DNA of 64,000 nucleotides. It comes from Aestuariivivens sediminicola (GTDB lineage Bacteria; Bacteroidota; Bacteroidia; Flavobacteriales; Flavobacteriaceae). Both the position numbers and the translations under genes were made by a program. Shown here piece after piece: positions 27,571-36,443 of this stretch. Position 1 is the first letter of the stretch. Every line of letters begins with the position of its first letter. The notes under the pieces are model-generated. The model was given only the letters and a program-made list of their open reading frames with translations, ran no database searches and was not told the DNA's origin. The stretch spans positions 310,001 to 374,000 of the forward strand of contig NZ_JAKMCM010000002.1 of NCBI RefSeq assembly GCF_022662015.1, in the 5' to 3' direction.

Positions 27571-30384
27571 TTAAATGCTGTAATTTATCTTTAATAAAGC
27601 ACTTCTCTGTAATATGGGAAATACAACAAAGCTGGCATTGGGATTAGCGGCTATATATTCAGGAGTGGCACCGTTGGCGTTGGCGCCAAAGGTATTTGCT
27701 CCGAAAAAATTGGCCAAACCTTTCGAGTTGAAGAGATTATTTACGATGAGGCTCACCGATAAATTAGTGCTCAAACTGTAGCCTGTTCCCGCATTAAAAA
27801 CACTGTAGGAGGGCAGTTTAAAGCCATTAGAAACATTGCCGTATCGATTACCCATAAATTGCCATTTTAAAAAACCTGACACCTTGTTCGATCGATAATC
27901 GCTGCTCATATTAAACATTATTTTTGGATTAAAAGGGACGATGTTACCCGAATAATCAATAATCGTATCATCATTGGTATCCACCGTTCCTGCGGCATCA
28001 TAAATATTCCATTTTGAAGCCTTTGGATCCTGTATGATGCCGTTAAAATGGAACGCCAGATGTCGTGATGCAACATAAACACTTTCCCATTCCAAACCGA
28101 GGGTTCTTGAGGTATTAAACAGAATGGGCGTGTAGAAAATACTGTTATTCGACTGGTCATACTCAAAGTTCGCAATGCCTATATTTTTGAGTTCACTCCA
28201 AAATAGGGTACTGGTAAATGAAAAATCTCTACCCCCGAACTTAGTCCCTATTTCTATCTGACTGATGTCTTGAATCTGTCCTTTTTCATTTATCGGAACA
28301 TTATCAAAATTATTGAAATAATAATTGAGTTCAGGTGCTTTATGTCCTTTCGATATTCGGGCAAACATCGTTAGCTGTTCATTTAATTGATGATTTATTC
28401 CACCCGAAAAGGAAAGGTAATTATAGTTGAAATTAAATGGGTCTTTTTGGCCGGTAGGTGCTAAAACACCATTGTCGAATGCCGTACTGTTATTACCGTC
28501 CAGTCCGCCATCCTGAGAAAAAGGACTGTATCTGTCTTTATGCCCATTGTGCCTTATAGTTTCAAAGCGCAAGCCCAAATCCAGGGACGTTGAATGGGAG
28601 ATTGTCCATCGATCATTGACAAAAGCGGCTATTTGGCTAACCTGCGCTTCTGCATTTACAAAAAATAATCCCCCATAATTACTAACCCCATTGGAATCGG
28701 ATAATTGGATGACGGGATTCCCCGGATTTTCAAGTGTAACCTGAAGCATTCTCGGATTGGGTTCATAGGTTACATATGCAAAACTGCCCTGAGTAAATAA
28801 TGACGGATTTGAAAATCCAAACGCCATGCCTGTAGTAATATCATGGTGTTCAGTCTGTTTTCTAATGGTCAATTGATCCATCCATTCATCTGCAGCCATA
28901 TCTTTATACCAGGCCGAAGTACCCATAATAGCATCATTGGGTAACATGCCACCGGATAAATACTGCGCCGATTGACCGGCTAAAATTCCACTATTGTCAA
29001 CGCGGGCGAGTTCGGATCCTGTTAAGGCATCCTTAAAAACCACTTGTCCTATAGGGAAATCGGCCCCACTTACAAAGTATGCCGTTGGATCATTCAGCGA
29101 TACGAAGGCATTGCTAATTGATGTTTGCCAATTGGCTCTTTTGGATGAGAATTTAAAATTGTTGCGTAGGGTCCATTGGTTACCAAGATCGATTAAAAGG
29201 GCAACACCTAATGCCAAATCTCTGGCGTGAACCCCTCTTGAAGGATTAAAGCCATTCGATTTATTTTGTGTAAGATATCTGCCATCGGGAATAGCCGCGT
29301 TATAATCGGGCATCAGAAGAGCGGTGGAACTAAAATCTTGTCCAAATGCCGGGGAAGGATCCTCCCAGTTTGTGGCGGCAACGCCGGTCCACCTATTCGT
29401 TCGATCGTCCAACAATTTTCCGTAAAATTTGAGGTAACCCTCGTTGAAAGTTTTAGTGAGGTTAAATTTAAATTGCCCGCCATTACTGAATTTGAAATTA
29501 GTGTCTCTGGCCCCATCATCACTTCTGTAATGGCCGCCAAGGTTTAAAAACCAGTTGTTGCCAATCGGACCACCCAAATCGCCATCAATGCGATGAAGAT
29601 AATTAGTGTTACCCTGGGCCCCGCCGGATAATTGGATATCACCTTCAAGATGATGTCTAATGCCGTGAGAAATAAAATTGTAAATACCTCCCGGTGCATT
29701 TAACGCGGTAATCGCGGAGCTGCCACCCCTTATGGCCTCAATCTTTTTTGTGGTAAGATCGGCGCGATGGAATAGATCAGGGCTATAATAGGAGTGCTGA
29801 ACAAGACTTACCGGTAACCCATCTTCTTGAAGCGAAACATAGTACCAACCCATATCATCCTCCGCTGATGCAGAGATGCCTCGCGTGTACACCTTGGTAT
29901 ATACCTCACCAGCCGAGGCATCAGTAAAGGTACCGGTAATGTTTTGCAGCAAACTGGCAGTGCCCTGAGGATAAACCTGCTGAATTGTTTCAGAATTGAG
30001 CTGACTGACAGCAGTGTTCGAGTTGAATTGAGTTCTTGGATCAAAGGTCCCCGTTACGACTATAGTTTGAAGATTCAGTAAGTCCTCGTTTAGAACAAAT
30101 GACACGTTCAAACCGCCTTGAGTGAGCTTTAAATTTTGCCTTAAGGTCCGAAAGCCGAGGTGTGATAGGGTTATTATGCATTCACCAGAAGGAACATTGG
30201 AAATTGTAAAAATACCATTGGAATTGGTTATGGTGCTTATATCATGGGGTATTAGGGTGACATTGACGTTTTCCAGCGGTCTGCCACTTTGATCTTTAAC
30301 CTCGCCACTAATAGTGTGTTGGGCGTATACGTTACAGATCATACTGATGCCTAAAAAGAAGAATACCCTTATTGTATTTAACAT
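27571..30384 (-). CDS. TonB-dependent receptor without SusD partner
   Basis: A 937-residue outer-membrane transporter. Signal peptide about 1-21 (NVYAQ), carboxypeptidase-regulatory-like domain about 22-105 (GEVKDQSGRPLENVNVTLIP), a TonB-box-like LQTIVVTGTFD, plug about 115-240 (GSSAITALNAPGGIYNF), and a 22-strand-type barrel with the usual late-barrel NLFNSKG motif and aromatic C-terminus region. No SusD-type lipoprotein accompanies it, so it resembles FecA/BtuB-like importers of small ligands more than polysaccharide SusC. Tight linkage to the giant dehydrogenase downstream suggests it imports the sugar substrate or a cofactor such as PQQ. Confidence 0.9.
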   Translation of the reverse strand: MLNTIRVFFFLGISMICNVYAQHTISGEVKDQSGRPLENVNVTLIPHDISTITNSNGIFTISNVPSGECIITLSHLGFRTLRQNLKLTQGGLNVSFVLNEDLLNLQTIVVTGTFDPRTQFNSNTAVSQLNSETIQQVYPQGTASLLQNITGTFTDASAGEVYTKVYTRGISASAEDDMGWYYVSLQEDGLPVSLVQHSYYSPDLFHRADLTTKKIEAIRGGSSAITALNAPGGIYNFISHGIRHHLEGDIQLSGGAQGNTNYLHRIDGDLGGPIGNNWFLNLGGHYRSDDGARDTNFKFSNGGQFKFNLTKTFNEGYLKFYGKLLDDRTNRWTGVAATNWEDPSPAFGQDFSSTALLMPDYNAAIPDGRYLTQNKSNGFNPSRGVHARDLALGVALLIDLGNQWTLRNNFKFSSKRANWQTSISNAFVSLNDPTAYFVSGADFPIGQVVFKDALTGSELARVDNSGILAGQSAQYLSGGMLPNDAIMGTSAWYKDMAADEWMDQLTIRKQTEHHDITTGMAFGFSNPSLFTQGSFAYVTYEPNPRMLQVTLENPGNPVIQLSDSNGVSNYGGLFFVNAEAQVSQIAAFVNDRWTISHSTSLDLGLRFETIRHNGHKDRYSPFSQDGGLDGNNSTAFDNGVLAPTGQKDPFNFNYNYLSFSGGINHQLNEQLTMFARISKGHKAPELNYYFNNFDNVPINEKGQIQDISQIEIGTKFGGRDFSFTSTLFWSELKNIGIANFEYDQSNNSIFYTPILFNTSRTLGLEWESVYVASRHLAFHFNGIIQDPKASKWNIYDAAGTVDTNDDTIIDYSGNIVPFNPKIMFNMSSDYRSNKVSGFLKWQFMGNRYGNVSNGFKLPSYSVFNAGTGYSLSTNLSVSLIVNNLFNSKGLANFFGANTFGANANGATPEYIAANPNASFVVFPILQRSALLKINYSI

Positions 30385-30408
30385 GAGTCGATAGATGTTA
30401 TAATTAGT

Positions 30409-30423
30409 TTACCAAACTGGTAA
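30409..30423. promoter_or_regulatory. Inverted repeat before the TonB receptor gene
   Basis: TTACCA-AAC-TGGTAA (6-bp arms, 3-base spacer) lies in the 51-bp gap between the TMEM220-family gene and the receptor start. It could be an operator or an mRNA hairpin that sets receptor expression apart from the upstream genes. It has no T-run. Confidence 0.3.
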
Positions 30424-30435
30424 TTTCAATATTAA

Positions 30436-30807
30436 TTATTGAGATTGAACTTTTTTTCTTTGTTTCATTTGATAGAAAATGACCCCGGCAGCTAGAAGTA
30501 GTCCAATAAATTCTCTCGATCCTTCCAGATAAGGTTTTTCATAAACCATTTCACCAAAAATTTCTACTTTGTTTTCTGTTAATAAATAGTCAACGAATAG
30601 CTTGAAATGAAATCCTGCATAAATAAGTAACAGAAGAAAAACAATAACCAAAATGTATTTGGGAAGTGGTTTGAAATTTTGAATAAGACATATGGCCCCG
30701 ATAATAACATATATGGTAAACCATATCCATCCATCGGGATCATTTAATTGCAAAAGAGCAAAAATGATAAAAATGACACATAATGTGTAGTTGATAATGA
30801 TCTTCAT
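30436..30807 (-). CDS. TMEM220 family membrane protein
   Basis: A 123-residue integral membrane protein with four predicted hydrophobic segments (about 4-18, 28-44, 50-68, 98-113). The N-terminal FALLQLNDPDGWIWFTIYVIIGA and the later EGSREFIGLLL match the conserved segments of the TMEM220 family, an uncharacterised group shared by animals and bacteria. It is embedded in the sugar operon, 15 bp after an oxidoreductase gene and 51 bp before the receptor. No function is known; the setting suggests an inner-membrane role linked to periplasmic sugar oxidation. Confidence 0.8.
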   Translation of the reverse strand: MKIIINYTLCVIFIIFALLQLNDPDGWIWFTIYVIIGAICLIQNFKPLPKYILVIVFLLLLIYAGFHFKLFVDYLLTENKVEIFGEMVYEKPYLEGSREFIGLLLAAGVIFYQMKQRKKVQSQ

Positions 30808-30822
30808 AATAAAAAAGAAAAC

Positions 30823-32262
30823 TTATAAAGTCCAACCAGGTCGGTATGCTCTTTTTACAAATTGATTAGCCTCATCAAAATTGGTGATTTTCATCTCCTC
30901 ACCATTCCATAATAATTTCTTTCTTCCGGGATATTCATAGCCATTGCCTTTAGACTCCCTGATATCATAACTTCTTATGGCCAGGTTGCCCATTAAAACA
31001 CTTTCTGTTAAAGGGCCGGCATAATCAAACGAGGAGGTCAGTTTTTTGTGCCTCTTTTTGCCAAAACCATCTTTACAGGCCTCAACCCATGCCAAATGGT
31101 GTCCGTTTTCTGGAAGGCTGCTGGCTTCCAGGTCATCGAATGCAAGAAAATCGCCATTGTTTAAGTAGACCTTTGGAGTTCGTCCATATATACCACAGGT
31201 CATGATACCTTTTTCACCAATCATAATCACACCATTGGCACTGTTGGAATCACCTATCGGATGATCGGCAGGAATGATTTCCGGACGGAAAGGACGTAAT
31301 CCACCGTCACTCCAGGTGAGTAGTACTTCGGTATTATTTTTATGTGAAGCAGGAAATTTTAATTGTGTTCTGGACGATGGAGGACAGGATTCCGGCAGGT
31401 ATTCGGGTGTCCAGTCTCTTTTGAATATGGCGCCAACACTGCTTTCCACTTCTGTGGGATAGCCCAGGCCCAATACCCGATAGGGAGGATCCATTAAATG
31501 ACATCCCATATCGCCTAAGGCACCCGTGCCAAAATTCCACCACCCACGCCATTTAAACGGATGATATAGCGGATGGTAATCGACCCATTCTGCGGGTCCA
31601 ACCCAGGTATCCCATTCCAGTCCATCGAGCATCGGTAGCTTTTCCGTTGGTGTCTCAATACCCTGTGGCCATACGGGTCTGTTGGTCCAAACATGAACCT
31701 TACCCACAGGTCCTATTAGGCCTTCATCAAACCACTTTATCATTTGTTTCACTCCTTTACCGGAGGCGCCCTGATTGCCCATTTGAGTAACGACTTCATA
31801 TCTATTGGCTGCCTCGGTAAGCATGCGCGCCTCATAAATGCTATGGGTCAATGGTTTTTGAACATAGACATGTTTTCCAGACTGTATGGCAGCCATGGCT
31901 ATAACGGCATGGGTGTGATCGGGTGTGGAGACCGTTACCGCATCGATATCGCGCCGTTCATCAAATAGTTTCCTAAAATCTTTGTATTTGACGGCTTTGG
32001 GAAATTTATCCATTAGGCGTTTGGACTGATTCCAATCCACATCACATATGGCAACGATATTTGAAGTTCCCTGATTCCAGACATTCATGGCATCGGAATA
32101 GCCCTTGCCACCTCCACCGATGACCGCAATGTTCAAGGTGTCACTCGGAGCCTGATATCCTCTTCCCAAGACATGTCTTGGGACAATTGAAATACCCAAA
32201 CCCGTAAGCATGGTTTTTTTGATGAACGTTCTTCTACTATCTGTTGTACTAGTTGTCTTCAT
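30823..32262 (-). CDS. Gfo/Idh/MocA family oxidoreductase, Tat-exported
   Basis: A 479-residue periplasmic oxidoreductase. I start it at 32262 because a twin-arginine signal (DSRRTFIKKTMLTGLG) follows and because the longer frame from 32322 would overlap the upstream gene. Nucleotide-binding GGGGKG and the QKP motif (YVQKPLTHSIYEAR) are present, and GDMGCHLMDPPYRVL marks the substrate domain. Tat export is usual for members that fold with NAD(P) bound. Gaps are 13 bp upstream and 15 bp downstream. It closely parallels the copy at 15465-16898. Substrate unknown. Confidence 0.87.
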   Translation of the reverse strand: MKTTSTTDSRRTFIKKTMLTGLGISIVPRHVLGRGYQAPSDTLNIAVIGGGGKGYSDAMNVWNQGTSNIVAICDVDWNQSKRLMDKFPKAVKYKDFRKLFDERRDIDAVTVSTPDHTHAVIAMAAIQSGKHVYVQKPLTHSIYEARMLTEAANRYEVVTQMGNQGASGKGVKQMIKWFDEGLIGPVGKVHVWTNRPVWPQGIETPTEKLPMLDGLEWDTWVGPAEWVDYHPLYHPFKWRGWWNFGTGALGDMGCHLMDPPYRVLGLGYPTEVESSVGAIFKRDWTPEYLPESCPPSSRTQLKFPASHKNNTEVLLTWSDGGLRPFRPEIIPADHPIGDSNSANGVIMIGEKGIMTCGIYGRTPKVYLNNGDFLAFDDLEASSLPENGHHLAWVEACKDGFGKKRHKKLTSSFDYAGPLTESVLMGNLAIRSYDIRESKGNGYEYPGRKKLLWNGEEMKITNFDEANQFVKRAYRPGWTL

Positions 32263-32275
32263 AGCCTCAGGGTTT

Positions 32276-33199
32276 TTAAAAATCATCAGAAATCTTATAA
32301 GCTTCAATAACTTTAAGCTCACCCTCTTTTCCCTTTATAGAGTTACCATGCTCCATTCCCAGAATTCCGGTGTATCCCTTGTCATGAATAAACTTAAATA
32401 CATTTTTGTAGTTGATCTCTCCTGTGGTTGGTTCATTTCGTCCCGGATTGTCGCCAATTTGAAAATAGGCGATTTCATCCCAACACTGCTCTATATTCGG
32501 GATTAAGTTGCCTTCCTGAATCTGCTGGTGATAAATATCGAATAGTATTTTACAGGCTGGAGAATTCACAGCTTTACATATTTGGTACGCCTGTGGCGAT
32601 TCGCTAAGGAATAAGCCCGGATGATTTCTAAAATTTAAAGGTTCCAGGACCATTGTAAGATCATGAGGTTCCAAAATAGCAGCGGCTTGTTTAAGCGATT
32701 CAATGACGTGCTGCGTCTGGTAGTTCATATTTTGTCTCAAATCCACATGCCCGGGTACCACCGTCATCCATCTGGCATTGACCCGTTTTGCAACCTCAAC
32801 CGACGACCTGATATCGCTGAGGAACGCTTCGCGTTTCGCCATGTCTCCACTCGCTAAATTGGGTTCTTTCCAATAAATTTTATGTGCGACAAAAACGCCC
32901 ATTGTCAGGTTTCTTTTTAGCATCGTTTCTGCCATTTTCTCCTGAGTTGCAACAGGTCGGCTTTTCATTTGGTTGTCCTCAAAGGCCGTAAAACCTTGAT
33001 CAGCCATGAAATTTAATTGATCTACAGGGTCATTGCCGGCCAGATTTTTAAACATGCCCAGGTGTGGCGCGTATTTTAGTTTAAAAGTCTGTTTCGCAAT
33101 GTGCTTTCCAGATTGTTCTAAAGCTTGCAGGCCCGAAAGGGATACACCCATGAGCGATGCGGTTACAGCAGATTTCTTTATAAATGTTCTTCTTTCCAA
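32276..33199 (-). CDS. Xylose-isomerase-like TIM barrel (hydroxypyruvate isomerase family), Tat-exported
   Basis: A 307-residue protein with a twin-arginine signal (MERRTFIKKSAVTASL) followed by an AP-endonuclease-2/xylose-isomerase-like TIM barrel. Metal-site motifs typical of sugar isomerases/epimerases are visible: LEPLN (about 188), FDIYHQQ (about 218), FQIGDNPGR (about 250) and LGMEHGNS (about 286). It is closest in pattern to hydroxypyruvate isomerase-like proteins. It lies between two Tat-exported Gfo/Idh/MocA genes (11 and 13 bp gaps), so it probably isomerises or epimerises a keto sugar in the periplasm. The exact reaction is unknown. Confidence 0.82.
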   Translation of the reverse strand: MERRTFIKKSAVTASLMGVSLSGLQALEQSGKHIAKQTFKLKYAPHLGMFKNLAGNDPVDQLNFMADQGFTAFEDNQMKSRPVATQEKMAETMLKRNLTMGVFVAHKIYWKEPNLASGDMAKREAFLSDIRSSVEVAKRVNARWMTVVPGHVDLRQNMNYQTQHVIESLKQAAAILEPHDLTMVLEPLNFRNHPGLFLSESPQAYQICKAVNSPACKILFDIYHQQIQEGNLIPNIEQCWDEIAYFQIGDNPGRNEPTTGEINYKNVFKFIHDKGYTGILGMEHGNSIKGKEGELKVIEAYKISDDF

Positions 33200-33210
33200 A
33201 ATAAGTGATT

Positions 33211-34539
33211 TTAATAATATTTGGTTTGACCAGGAACAGGAATGGGATAATCTCCCTGCTCATTAGGAACGACCGGAGGTATCGATGAAAATTCCAGCAG
33301 GTCCTCATCAGGGACTAATTCTAAATTACAGGCCATGGCGGCGTCCCAGGTGATCTCTTTACCGGAGTAGGTAGCCATTCGACCTAATATCGCGGCCATT
33401 GTACTTTCGGCGGCATAATCGGTATCGTTAATGATCGCTCTTTTATTTCGAATCGCGGCAAAAAGCTCGTCGTGCTCGACTTGATATGGGTTTTTATCAT
33501 TTTCCCCATTGTGATTGTACAGGGTTTGACCTGCGTAAGACTTTAATACAGCTGAATTGCCTCCCCCAGTGTAAGACGTACCTGAGGTACCCTGAAAGGC
33601 CTCCGACACGCGACTAAAGCACCCAGGTTGGTGTCTGCATTGACTGGAAATAACCGCGCCACTGGGATAGGTGAATTCCACAAAATGATGGTCGAAAATT
33701 TGACCGTGATCTTTGCCATTTCTAACCTGTCTGCCACCCATGCCCTGAGCCTTTATCGGGTGTTCGCCAATAAACCAATTGGCAACATCAATATTATGAA
33801 TATGCTGTTCCAGAATATGATCGCCACACAACCAGTTAAAATAATACCAGTTCCGCATCTGGTATTCCATTTCGGTCATGGTTTCTTTTCTCGGGCGGAC
33901 CCAGACTCCTGCGCCGTTCCAGTAAACCTGACCGGAAACAATACGGCCGATATCACCATTGGTAATACGTTTTTTGAGTTCTATATATTCTGCCTGATAT
34001 CGCCGTTGCAATCCAACCACGACATTTAACTTTTTTTCTTTTGCTAATTTGGCTGTTTGTAATACTTTTTTGATGCCTGTAATATCAGTAGCAACAGGTT
34101 TTTCCATGAATACATGTTTGCCTTGTTGAATAGCATATTCAAAATGTTGTGGCCTGAATCCAGGTGGCGTCGTTAAAATTACAACATCAGCTTCATCAAT
34201 TGCTTTTTTGTAAGATCCGAAACCAACAAACTTATGTTTGGGCTTCACCGGGATACGTGAGCTGTCAAATACTTTGGTTAAATTTTCAAATGAATTTTCA
34301 ATCTGATCCTCGAAGGCATCAGCCATAGCCACTAATTTGACCTTGTCGTCTGCCTTCAGGGCCTGTACCACTGCTCCAGTTCCTCTTCCTCCACAGCCTA
34401 CAACCGCTAATTTTAAGGTCTTCTCTGCCCTTATTGAGGCGGGCGATGAGGCCAATACAGACGGACCAAGAAGAATACCACCTGTAATTAATGAGGATTC
34501 CTTTACAAAATGACGCCTGGATATTTTTTTTGGTTTCAT
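33211..34539 (-). CDS. Gfo/Idh/MocA family oxidoreductase, Tat-exported
   Basis: A 442-residue oxidoreductase with a twin-arginine signal (KISRRHFVKESSLITGG). The nucleotide-binding motif is GCGGRGTG (about 48-55) and the catalytic-type motif MEKPVATD is near 145. The substrate domain contains DHILEQHIHNIDVANWF. It differs from the neighbouring copy in sequence and length, so the two probably act on different intermediates. It starts after a 139-bp gap from the formylglycine-enzyme-like gene, where a separate promoter could lie, although I saw no exact -7 box. Confidence 0.85.
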   Translation of the reverse strand: MKPKKISRRHFVKESSLITGGILLGPSVLASSPASIRAEKTLKLAVVGCGGRGTGAVVQALKADDKVKLVAMADAFEDQIENSFENLTKVFDSSRIPVKPKHKFVGFGSYKKAIDEADVVILTTPPGFRPQHFEYAIQQGKHVFMEKPVATDITGIKKVLQTAKLAKEKKLNVVVGLQRRYQAEYIELKKRITNGDIGRIVSGQVYWNGAGVWVRPRKETMTEMEYQMRNWYYFNWLCGDHILEQHIHNIDVANWFIGEHPIKAQGMGGRQVRNGKDHGQIFDHHFVEFTYPSGAVISSQCRHQPGCFSRVSEAFQGTSGTSYTGGGNSAVLKSYAGQTLYNHNGENDKNPYQVEHDELFAAIRNKRAIINDTDYAAESTMAAILGRMATYSGKEITWDAAMACNLELVPDEDLLEFSSIPPVVPNEQGDYPIPVPGQTKYY

Positions 34540-34678
34540 AATAATTGTTTTTAGTGCCTTTATTATTGATATGTTTAGTTTTTGTTTGTGTTGAAAATCG
34601 CATTATGATTTCCCACGGCAATTTAATTCTTTTAGTCAAAAGATGTGGCCATAGTGTTGTCTTTCACTTTGTTTAAGT

Positions 34679-35632
34679 TTAGAAATCTTCAATGGCCTCC
34701 AACCAATAGGATTTGATAACATCTTTTGGTGGTTGTACTTTTGGACGTACCACCCTAAAACCTACAAAAGGAGCATCGGTATGCCACCAATTGCTTTTCG
34801 GGATCTGAGGATCTCTTCGTTTCCACTTTGCCCGTGAATATTGCCTTGCGTTACAACATACTTTTTCCGCAGTATCCTTCCATGATCCGCCTCTTAAAAC
34901 ACGAGGATATAATGTGGTCGGTTTATTCCAGGGGTTGTCAGACGGTGCCTTTTCATAATATGTTGCATCATATTGGTCCAATACCCATTCTGACACGTTA
35001 CCCAAGAGATCATGAATACCTAAATCATTCGCCTTTCTGGTGCCTCTCTTTTCATACTTATCAAGACTGTTTTCATAATACCAGGCAACTTGATCGAGAT
35101 CTTCAATCTTATCGGTATTCCCCTTTTTGCAGGCGTATTCCCATTCTGCTTCGGTTGGTAAGCGATAAAAAACACCTGTTTTTAAGGATAACCATTTACA
35201 AAACATGAGTGCTGCGTATTGAGTCATGTTTACCGCGGGTGCATCTCCCTTACCCATATTAAAACTCATGTCTACATAAGGCGGGGTGGCACCAGACAGG
35301 GCATCAATACCTAAAGCCTCTAATTTCGAACTATCCTGATATTCCGAGGTGTCAAAATTTTCATAGACAAATGCATCGTACTGCGCCCAAGTTATTTCAT
35401 ATTTACCCATCCAAAAATCGTCTATCAAAACGTCATGAGCCGGTTTCTCATCATCTTTACCATTGTTGTTTCCCATGATGAAATGACCTCCCTCTACGGC
35501 AACCATATCGATGGAAATGATGCTGTCATTTAAAGACTGTGTGTAGTCTGCAAAATACGATGATTGTGCCGAAACATAATTAAAAATAAATAATAAGAGA
35601 AAGCTAATTCTTTTTAAAATAATCATCTTCAT
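34679..35632 (-). CDS. Formylglycine-generating-enzyme-like (SUMF1 family) exported protein, probably non-catalytic
   Basis: A 317-residue exported protein; the start at 35632 (MKMIILKRISF) gives a clean signal peptide (about 1-21, YVSAQ) and a 4-bp gap from the upstream gene. The body is an FGE/SUMF1-type fold: GGHFIMGNNNGKDDEKPAHDV, YRLPTEAEWEYACKKG, LGNVSEWVLDQYD, RVLRGGSWKD and VGFRVVRP. In true sulfatase-activating enzymes the last motif is GFRC; here Cys is replaced by Val and no second paired catalytic cysteine lines up, although VCC occurs upstream. It therefore more likely has a structural or binding role, as in many Bacteroidota paralogs. No sulfatase gene is nearby. Confidence 0.8.
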   Translation of the reverse strand: MKMIILKRISFLLLFIFNYVSAQSSYFADYTQSLNDSIISIDMVAVEGGHFIMGNNNGKDDEKPAHDVLIDDFWMGKYEITWAQYDAFVYENFDTSEYQDSSKLEALGIDALSGATPPYVDMSFNMGKGDAPAVNMTQYAALMFCKWLSLKTGVFYRLPTEAEWEYACKKGNTDKIEDLDQVAWYYENSLDKYEKRGTRKANDLGIHDLLGNVSEWVLDQYDATYYEKAPSDNPWNKPTTLYPRVLRGGSWKDTAEKVCCNARQYSRAKWKRRDPQIPKSNWWHTDAPFVGFRVVRPKVQPPKDVIKSYWLEAIEDF

Positions 35633-35636
35633 GCGT

Positions 35637-36431
35637 TCAGAGTTCCAATAAGTAAATGTTTTTAAATTCAACCGGATGGCTTTCACTTTGAAGCGCAATA
35701 TAACCTGCTTTCAAAGCTGTACCCTCCTTACTTTTCCAATAGTCATAATTATAATCTACAGGTCCGCCAATCTGAGGTTTGAAATAGGTTAACACCTTTT
35801 TGCCATTAATAAAGTGTTTTATAATGGAGTCATTTCTCACTTCAATTTCGACAGCCACCCATTGATTGCCATTATAGGTCTCCGATGACGAATTCGTACA
35901 ATGTGGTGTAAATAAGGAATCGTTTATCACCACATGAGTTACGGGAGTGTACAAATTTCCCGTGGAGCGATGACCGGAATTCAGTCCCCCAAGAAGTTGC
36001 ACTTCTATGGACACCGGAAAATTCTGGTTTAATCCAATTTGTCCGGGGTCCTCACAATGCACCATAATACCGCTATTTCTGGTTGCCCAGTCTTCACCGC
36101 CTTTCAATTGTTCTCCTGTAAAGCGGTATTGCATCCTGAACTTATAGTTACTGAACGGTGTTTTATAGTAGATATGGCCGAATGTATTGTTAAAAGAATC
36201 ATAGTCTTTGTAGTTGACTTTTAACACACCATCTTCAACAATAAATGTATTCTTGTAATTCTCACCCAATGGATGTCCTTTAATCTTTATGATCCAATCA
36301 CTAAGATCTATGCCATTAAATAAGGGTGTCCAGTTTTCAGTGAGTTGCTTCGATCTGTTTTTGCAATTTAGAAATAGAATCGACCCCAGAATGCATACGA
36401 ACAGATGAATTTTAAATCGCTGATAACGCAT
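35637..36431 (-). CDS. DUF1080 / 3-keto-disaccharide hydrolase family lipoprotein
   Basis: A 264-residue lipoprotein, started at the ATG at 36431 (an in-frame TTG lies one codon earlier). The signal peptide ends ILFLNCKNR. The family pattern is NWTPLFNGIDLSDWIIKIKGHPLGENY, then RNSGIMVHCEDPGQ and VEVQLLGG-type strands, ending FKNIYLLEL. This group, with the GHPLGEN insertion, differs from the 16913 and 44508 copies and may have another substrate. It sits 12 bp after the GMC small-subunit gene, which supports a pathway in which the flavoenzyme makes a 3-keto-glycoside and this protein cleaves it. Confidence 0.88.
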   Translation of the reverse strand: MRYQRFKIHLFVCILGSILFLNCKNRSKQLTENWTPLFNGIDLSDWIIKIKGHPLGENYKNTFIVEDGVLKVNYKDYDSFNNTFGHIYYKTPFSNYKFRMQYRFTGEQLKGGEDWATRNSGIMVHCEDPGQIGLNQNFPVSIEVQLLGGLNSGHRSTGNLYTPVTHVVINDSLFTPHCTNSSSETYNGNQWVAVEIEVRNDSIIKHFINGKKVLTYFKPQIGGPVDYNYDYWKSKEGTALKAGYIALQSESHPVEFKNIYLLEL

Positions 36432-36443
36432 CAATTAATCATT

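Noticed and set aside
34319-34639. 106-codon minus-strand frame overlapping the start of the Gfo gene at 33211-34539
   Set aside because: It is an alternative frame of the oxidoreductase start region with no recognisable features; the real gene has a clear Tat signal and nucleotide-binding motif.
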